Positions 58,181 to 64,000 of a stretch of DNA of 64,000 bases are shown here, in pieces. The stretch comes from Nematostella vectensis (Eukaryota; Cnidaria; Anthozoa; Actiniaria; Edwardsiidae): contig NC_064047.1 of the NCBI RefSeq assembly GCF_932526225.1, positions 11,397,501-11,461,500 on the forward strand, written 5' to 3'. A model generated the notes under the pieces. That model ran no database searches and was not told where the DNA came from. It saw only the letters and a program-made list of their open reading frames with translations. Positions within the stretch are counted from its first letter, which is position 1. Each line of letters begins with the position of its first letter. Both the position numbers and the translations under genes were made by a program.

Positions 58181-59190
58181 CGTCACCTAATCATTCGAAA
58201 CAAGAAAAAAATGCAAAAGGCAAAGTAAGAAAAACATATTATTTGTGGATTTACGCCGATGTAAATGTATAAAACTAGTAGATCGAAAAATTATTCCCAT
58301 GAGAAATAAAAACACGCATTGGCCGGCCTGAGCAAGATATTTGAACATTCTAATAAGGACGAATCAAAGCGCGCTTTTTATTAGCATTGTTTTCTATTAG
58401 CATTGTTTCCCAGTGGTCCCAAAATGTGGGACTCGAACATGAAAATTTACAGAATTTGTATCAGGCCCTCTTTTTATCGCTTCCCGTAATTTATTATATA
58501 CATACTGAGAAATACACACTAGAAACATATTCAGTAAATATTCGTTCGTTCACTGGTCTTTCTCATCTTCACGATGTTTTTTCACCGTGAAGAAAAGTCG
58601 TTCGCGGTTCTGATTAGTATTTGTTTCACTGCAATTGAATGGCTTCAATTCCAACGCGGGTAGACGGGTAGCTTTGCATGTCACTTTTGTTATTGAGCTC
58701 CATTGAGCGAGAGAATGAAATTTTACTGTGAATTCGTTCAAACTGTGAAGCGTTCAAAATGGAAGACAATACAGTAGATTTGCTACTCTCAATGATACTG
58801 TAGATGATTATTTAGAAAGTCTTGAAAACAAGAATACAAAGGGGAAAAACTGAGCGAGATGTAAGGCTGTTAAAACGCTTTCTAACATCAGTCTCGTGCA
58901 GTCTCGACATTAGCGAGACAGATTCATTTCAATGTAAGTTTCTGTCTGTCTTCAACTGAACCGTTGAACAGCACAAACCTCGGAGCCACTGCAGCCAAGT
59001 CTAAAAAAATGTTATGTAATAAGCTTATTATAAATTTCTTAGTATGTTTATTATAAACAAAATACTGCATGGAAAGTGCAGTGCAGTGCAATTTTTGCAA
59101 AAATTATCTAATGATAGGAGAAATTATCTCTCAAAAACAGCAGAGAGCTGAAGCAGAAAACGCACCTTCCTTTTTACGACTGTTTTCACC
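58181..59190. other. Spacer 3' of the LINE fragment
   Basis: No supported gene. AAAATGG near 58755 opens only a short frame. Confidence 0.4.
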
Positions 59191-59332
59191 GGCGTAGCCA
59201 GAATTTTCAACAGGAGGGGGCCCAAAAGGGACTTTTAAGGCATTTTCTCCTGTATTTTAAATGTCTAATTTACTGTATATTTGGCTGCTAAAAGGGGGGG
59301 AGCTAGGCCACCCTTTTATACTCTGCCCTTGG
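59191..59332. mobile_element. MITE family B, second copy (decayed)
   Basis: Opposite orientation to the copy at 34026: GGCGTAGCCAGAATTTTCAA, AGGAGGGG, CTTTTAAGGCATTTTCTCCT, GTATTTTAAAT and TTTGGCTG occur in the same order. The right end is decayed. Confidence 0.75.
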
Positions 59333-60966
59333 TTTTTCGACAGGTGTTTTAGTTTATTTGTTCGGATGGAGAGCTTCAGCATGAAAAACGAGAAAAAGAG
59401 GTCGAATTTTTGTCTTCATGTTAGACCCTAAAGAGTCCTTTAAGATCCCCAACCTAAGATTTCAACCCAAGAAGAAACTGATACTTTTTATAAAAATTCT
59501 GACAATCTCAAAGCAAAGGTCTTCAAAACCGTTTGAACGATTATCACTACTATGATAGGTTAGTTCTAAGAAATTTCAGGTTCTAGGATCACCGCGGTCT
59601 TTATATCTGCAGTCAAACCAAAAACACACTATGGGCGCAGGGTGATACGGAACTATTTCCACGTCCTCCGGGAAGCACGAAAAACAAAAAAGCAATGTAA
59701 ATCGAAGAAATCGCATCAAGTCAGAAAAAAACCCATACATATTAACCGACATTCTTTCTTCTAAGCATTCGTATAAAAATAAGTACATTTTTGTTAAAGA
59801 AGGTATTGTTTTCATCTGACTTTCCTGACGCGGGTCAGTTCACTGGGCACTAAACGCCGCTCACTTTAGCAACAATTATGAAAATCGCTTCGAAATAATG
59901 ATACTTTCTGAACATACCATTGGGTGAAATAAGCTGGATTTATATCTCAGGAAAGGTTAATAGTTTTGTATCATATTCAGGTAGCTTTGGGTTGTTCAAA
60001 TCTACAATATTCGAGGCAAAAAGATACAAATGCTAAGTGATACGGAACTAGGATTGCTACGGAACTGGTCATCGTACTGTAGCGTTTGACCCTCGCACGC
60101 ACACAAAAATGGGGTGTTCGCGTGATTACAAGTGTTAAGGATCATACGGTGTGGCCCTCAGTAAAAAAAAAAAAAAAAGAACTAGTACAACTTGCCTTAA
60201 CCAGGAGGAGGCAAAGACCTCTTTCTTCATGGAAACCTTCAGTCGTGAACTAAACCTTAGCAATACTTATCCCACTTAACCTTATCCCATTAGGTTTGTT
60301 AATATAATCGAACAATCACCATTCCACTTTACTCAAAAGACAAGGAAATCTCCTATTTCTATTTATGGTTTCATTATTTTTCTGATTCCGATTGGAACTC
60401 ATTGATGGATAAGAAGAAACGGAACTGATGCTGAACCAATTTTTCTTGTTTTTCCTTGTGGCGAATGAAGCTCATTCAAGGGAGATTTTCCTGTTAGAAA
60501 ATTGCCTTTTTCTTTGTTATTTGCTTAACTAGCGTTTCAAATCTGTTCTCAAATTGGAGAAAATATATAAATATAATTAAACAAACATTAGAATGTTGTG
60601 ATTTTAGAAATTATAGTTTAAGAAGAAAAAACATCATTTAGTAAAACCTAGTACTGAGCAGTGGAAGCCACCTTGATAACATAACGATCAACATGCCCTG
60701 ATCCTGGCAAAATGAAAGCATGTATGGAGAAAAATCTCGATATAATCTTATCCGGTATAATGATAATTTCAGCATAACGTTAACAATTTCGTGCACAAAG
60801 TGTGAAATCTCGACACTATAACGATTTTTCAATTTTCAAGTGCAATTTTTAATGGTGTAAATTGGGTCTACGCGATCACAATATACTCCTACACAATGCA
60901 CACGTCAACCCGTCAATACTCCCTGTCCTCCTCTTGTCTGTTGTCTTCATAAAGCTGTTTCTACAG
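59333..60966. other. AT-rich spacer, no gene seen
   Basis: The phrase GATACGGAACTA recurs (59644 and about 60040). No domain-bearing frame. Confidence 0.4.
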
Positions 60967-61445
60967 ACCCATGGGGGTACAGGAGGTGCGATTGCACCCT
61001 CCCCACACCCTCCTCCACTTCCGTTTCGCTATAGATGTAATATTCATAGACAAAAACTATAAAGCATAAGCAATATAGAAAAAAAAATGCATTTTCGATA
61101 ACTCTTAACTCATAAGTTAAACTTGACTTTGTTGTAGTACTACATATCCTTTACTGTTACTGGGTGTATATACTTCGGAATTTGTATCTTTTGACCAACA
61201 TATATTCATTTCAATATCACAGTCCTTCAGAGCGGTTTTTATGCCATTGTAATATCACCACGGGACGTTTGATATCGGTGTGCTAAAAATTTAAGAGAAA
61301 AGCTTTATCCGTAACCCAATAGTTTTATTTTTCCTCTCCGCTCCCCCGCCTTCCCGGGAGAAAAAGGGGGGGGGGGGGGGCTTGGTAGGTCCACTTCCGG
61401 ATTTCGCAACTCCCCCCTCCAAGAAAATCCCTAGGTACGGGCCTG
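60967..61445. mobile_element. MITE family A, copy 5 (long, rearranged)
   Basis: The left end is decayed (GACCCATGGGGGTACAGG); the core includes TCGCTATAGATGTAATATT and ATAAAGCATAAGC; the right end is clear (CCCTAGGTACGGGCCTG). It is about 180 bases longer than copy 1, and part of its core (CATTGTAATATCACCACGGG then ACGTTTGATATC) is inverted relative to copies 1-4. Confidence 0.65.
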
Positions 61446-64000
61446 CATATTATTTTTTAGTCGAACGTATCCCTGGTAGGGTGGACTTTTAGGGGATCGA
61501 AGGCTAGTAACGGGGCTAACACGGTCAGTGGACCAGGGGACATCTTGCGTTTGCCATCTAAAGCAATTTTTGTTAAACAAAACAGAACTTTTGTTTAACA
61601 ATTCAATGCGTGCGTCTGTCCTTTTATAGATCGTTTCTTACTACTTACCCCCCCCCCCCCCCCCCCCCCTTCACTGTATCCGTCACCTTTTGAGGGGCGT
61701 TCGCACTACTTTTCGAATATCATTGTTTGGGCTGGCTATGTAATTCACAGTTCCTCCTCCCTTCAAAAACTGTGTTAAATGAACAAAACAAGGAAAGTGT
61801 GCGGCTGTTCGAAGATTCAACTGGAACTACAACTTTCTTTTTCCTTATAACAGTAATTGTTCGATAAAATTTCCAACTATTTCCAGTTGGAAATAGCAAG
61901 AACACTCGTGGATTTGAGGTTGGAGGGAAGGGTTGGCAGTGCTTTCTGTCAAGCTTAACGTATCCACATTCAAGAGAAGTTCTTTAGTAAATATATCTTA
62001 TCGTCTGTGGAGGATTTAAAGTGAAAGAATACATTTCTACGATCAATTCGAGTTGAGAACGACGTAACAATTTGGACTAAATTATTTCACAAAATTGTTG
62101 GTCAAAACTCAGAGAATGTCTTCTTTGGAGGTTCTGTATTTCTGGAGGATTAAAAGCGTTGTGTGGAAATACAAAATGGAGTTTATTGAATGATCACGAA
62201 CGAACGAAATCTTCACGAACATCGACGAAAGTCAAAAGCGAAACCTCGCCTCGTGCAACCGTAAGCCCTATTAAAGAAAGCTGGAAAATCTATTGAGGAA
62301 AAAAATAAACAAAATACCCCTGGGTTTCCGAGGATACCTCGGCCTTGGTATTTCACGATACGGACCTCCCAGCTGGTAAATAACATATCTCTCTCTCTCA
62401 TGACTTTCACTTTGCCCTGTACAAATGTATTTATTTCTTTTTTTATCTTTCCGTGAATCTAGGGGGTCGTTACATAAAGAAGGGTTCTAATTAAACTAAT
62501 TTATATGCACGTTACGGTTTCTTCTGACTGGTGCCCGTGTAACACGGTTACCGTGACGACGGAATGGACTAAAGACTTGTGGTTTGTGGGGTGTTTAAAA
62601 TTGACCGCATTGTATGGCTAGGGTAATTGATAACTGTCGCATGTTTTGCTCTGTGTGGGTGTTTAATGGGGGTATTTAGATAACCATCGTGTTAAAGAGA
62701 AACAGTCCTTGATCTGGGCTCAGCTTGTTTGGGACAATTTATGATATTTTACTCACTGCAAGTAACTTCTCTTGTTTTACCGCTTCTATTCCTCGTCAGC
62801 ATTTTGGGTACGTATTTACTGGTTAACCAGATTCGTCATTGGGCACAACACACATGCATTTGCACTTTAATCGGTACATTTTTTCAACAATTTAATGTAC
62901 AACTTTTTAAGATTATAAGAACCCTTTTCACATGACTCTAAACTTGGCATTTCCTTGAAAATTATATTTTAGAGTATACCTCTTCAACTTCCTCACTCAG
63001 AGGAACACTTAACTTGAACATTTTCAATAAGCGTTGGATGTTTTTATCCATATCCTTTTTTTGTTTTGAAACTGTTATTATGCATTTTTAAACTTGTACC
63101 TATTGAAATAAGTGAATTATAAAAACATCGCAGATAAACTGTTTTAATAGTGATATTCTTGTCGGTAAAGTAATTCAGTTACTAAAGAACAGCAGCCATA
63201 TATTAAAATCATGTTTCAAAATTAAACGTGACCAAGTATTAAAAAAAAAAACACTACTGTACGCATAGATTATCAAATTGGGTTGAATCGTGTTAGACCC
63301 AATCGCAAAATGTCAAAAGAGTGATAAAAAAAGGCTTCTCTCAAAATTTCGGTTTTACGGTTTTAGAAAGTAAAATCTAAACTTAAAATGCGGATATAAA
63401 TCTACTGAAATCTACGATAAATTAAAATTTTGAACGCTGCATAGGAAATCATCCCCATGTGTTAAAAAAACACAGCGCTCTGTTTTCACAAAGATTTCCA
63501 GCACAGTTCAATAATGTTTTAAAGAAATAAACGAAAGTCTGCCATTTATTTTACAGGCAGCGAGGAAAACGGCAATATCACATATATATTTATCTATTTC
63601 AAAATACGTCAGAGAAACGGCAAATGGCGATTGCGAATGGAACGAACAAAGGGGAACAATGTATTTTCTACAAAATGCATTTTGCAGTAATAGTTCGATT
63701 ATCCATTAGATATAGTTAATGTATTGTTTTAGTATTTCTGTAATTGATTAATCATCTTTATCATATTTATTATCTTTATTAAAAAAAATTCACTGAGAAG
63801 GTTTTATTGTAAATCGCTGTATGTGAATAACACGTTTTGCACCGACAGGTGATCCCTCTTTAGTTCTTTGTTATCGGGAACTGAAAAAGATCACTTCCTC
63901 GGATGATTGCATTGCCTTGTATTGCCATTGCATTGTATTTATTTCTGTATAGGAATTGGAATATGATTTTATTTCCGAAATGATCGTTTCCTGTGGAATT
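61446..64000. other. AT-rich right end, no gene established
   Basis: Holds a C run at 61646-61669 and several short frames. A hydrophobic 68-residue frame at 62729-62935 has no splice or domain support. Nothing else is recognised to the window end. Confidence 0.4.

Noticed and set aside
62729-62935. Small hydrophobic protein
   Set aside because: One hydrophobic stretch in AT-rich DNA, without splice partners, homology cues or start context.

Overview
The window looks like nuclear DNA from a cnidarian, most likely an anthozoan of the Nematostella type. The basis is intron-rich genes with GT-AG splice sites, secreted-protein modules common in anthozoans (DSL, vWA, WSC, PAN/apple), two intronless class A GPCRs, AT-rich spacers, and very many short inverted-repeat elements, foldbacks, minisatellites and decayed retrotransposons. 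The species call is inference. No bacterial operon, CRISPR array or canonical RNA gene was seen.

Layout. 0-5 kb: the terminal exon of an unrecognised poly-Q gene, followed by a 27-bp minisatellite built from that exon's end. 5.4-10.5 kb (+): a complete six-exon gene for a secreted 521-residue protein with a Notch-ligand-type N-terminus, a full six-cysteine DSL domain, a Thr/Pro-rich 10-residue repeat linker and a C-terminal vWA domain with an intact MIDAS. It has no EGF repeats and no transmembrane segment, and is the main candidate for an undescribed system. 12.9-22 kb (-): the 3' part of a gene with two WSC domains and a terminal PAN/apple domain. Its introns hold a 31-bp minisatellite repeating a splice donor 28 times, two foldback elements, two MITEs, a probable tRNA-derived SINE and an 18-bp minisatellite. 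23-35 kb: a transposon graveyard with two opposed Ty3/Gypsy remnants and a LINE remnant split by a MITE. 36.2-37.4 kb (-): a GPCR close to the GPR45/GPR63 type. 40-46.3 kb: a 145-bp tandem repeat carrying donor-like sites, a frameshifted Cys-rich-tail repeat protein, a large imperfect duplication, and a homogeneous 354-bp satellite with a tRNA T-arm-like hairpin. 49.7-54.2 kb (+): a five-exon gene of unknown function with a Cys/His-rich start and an apparent frameshift. 54.4-55.4 kb (-): a second intronless GPCR, convergent with it. 56.6-58.2 kb (+): a 5'-truncated LINE open reading frame with one stop codon. 58-64 kb: no supported gene, two MITE copies.

Cross-cutting signal: several tandem repeats begin exactly at an exon edge and repeat it, namely a stop codon at 2.15 kb, an acceptor side at 10.3 kb, a donor at 14.13 kb and probably a donor at 40.8 kb. 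The DSL-vWA and WSC-PAN proteins are both predicted extracellular and their genes converge, but nothing here shows that they act together.
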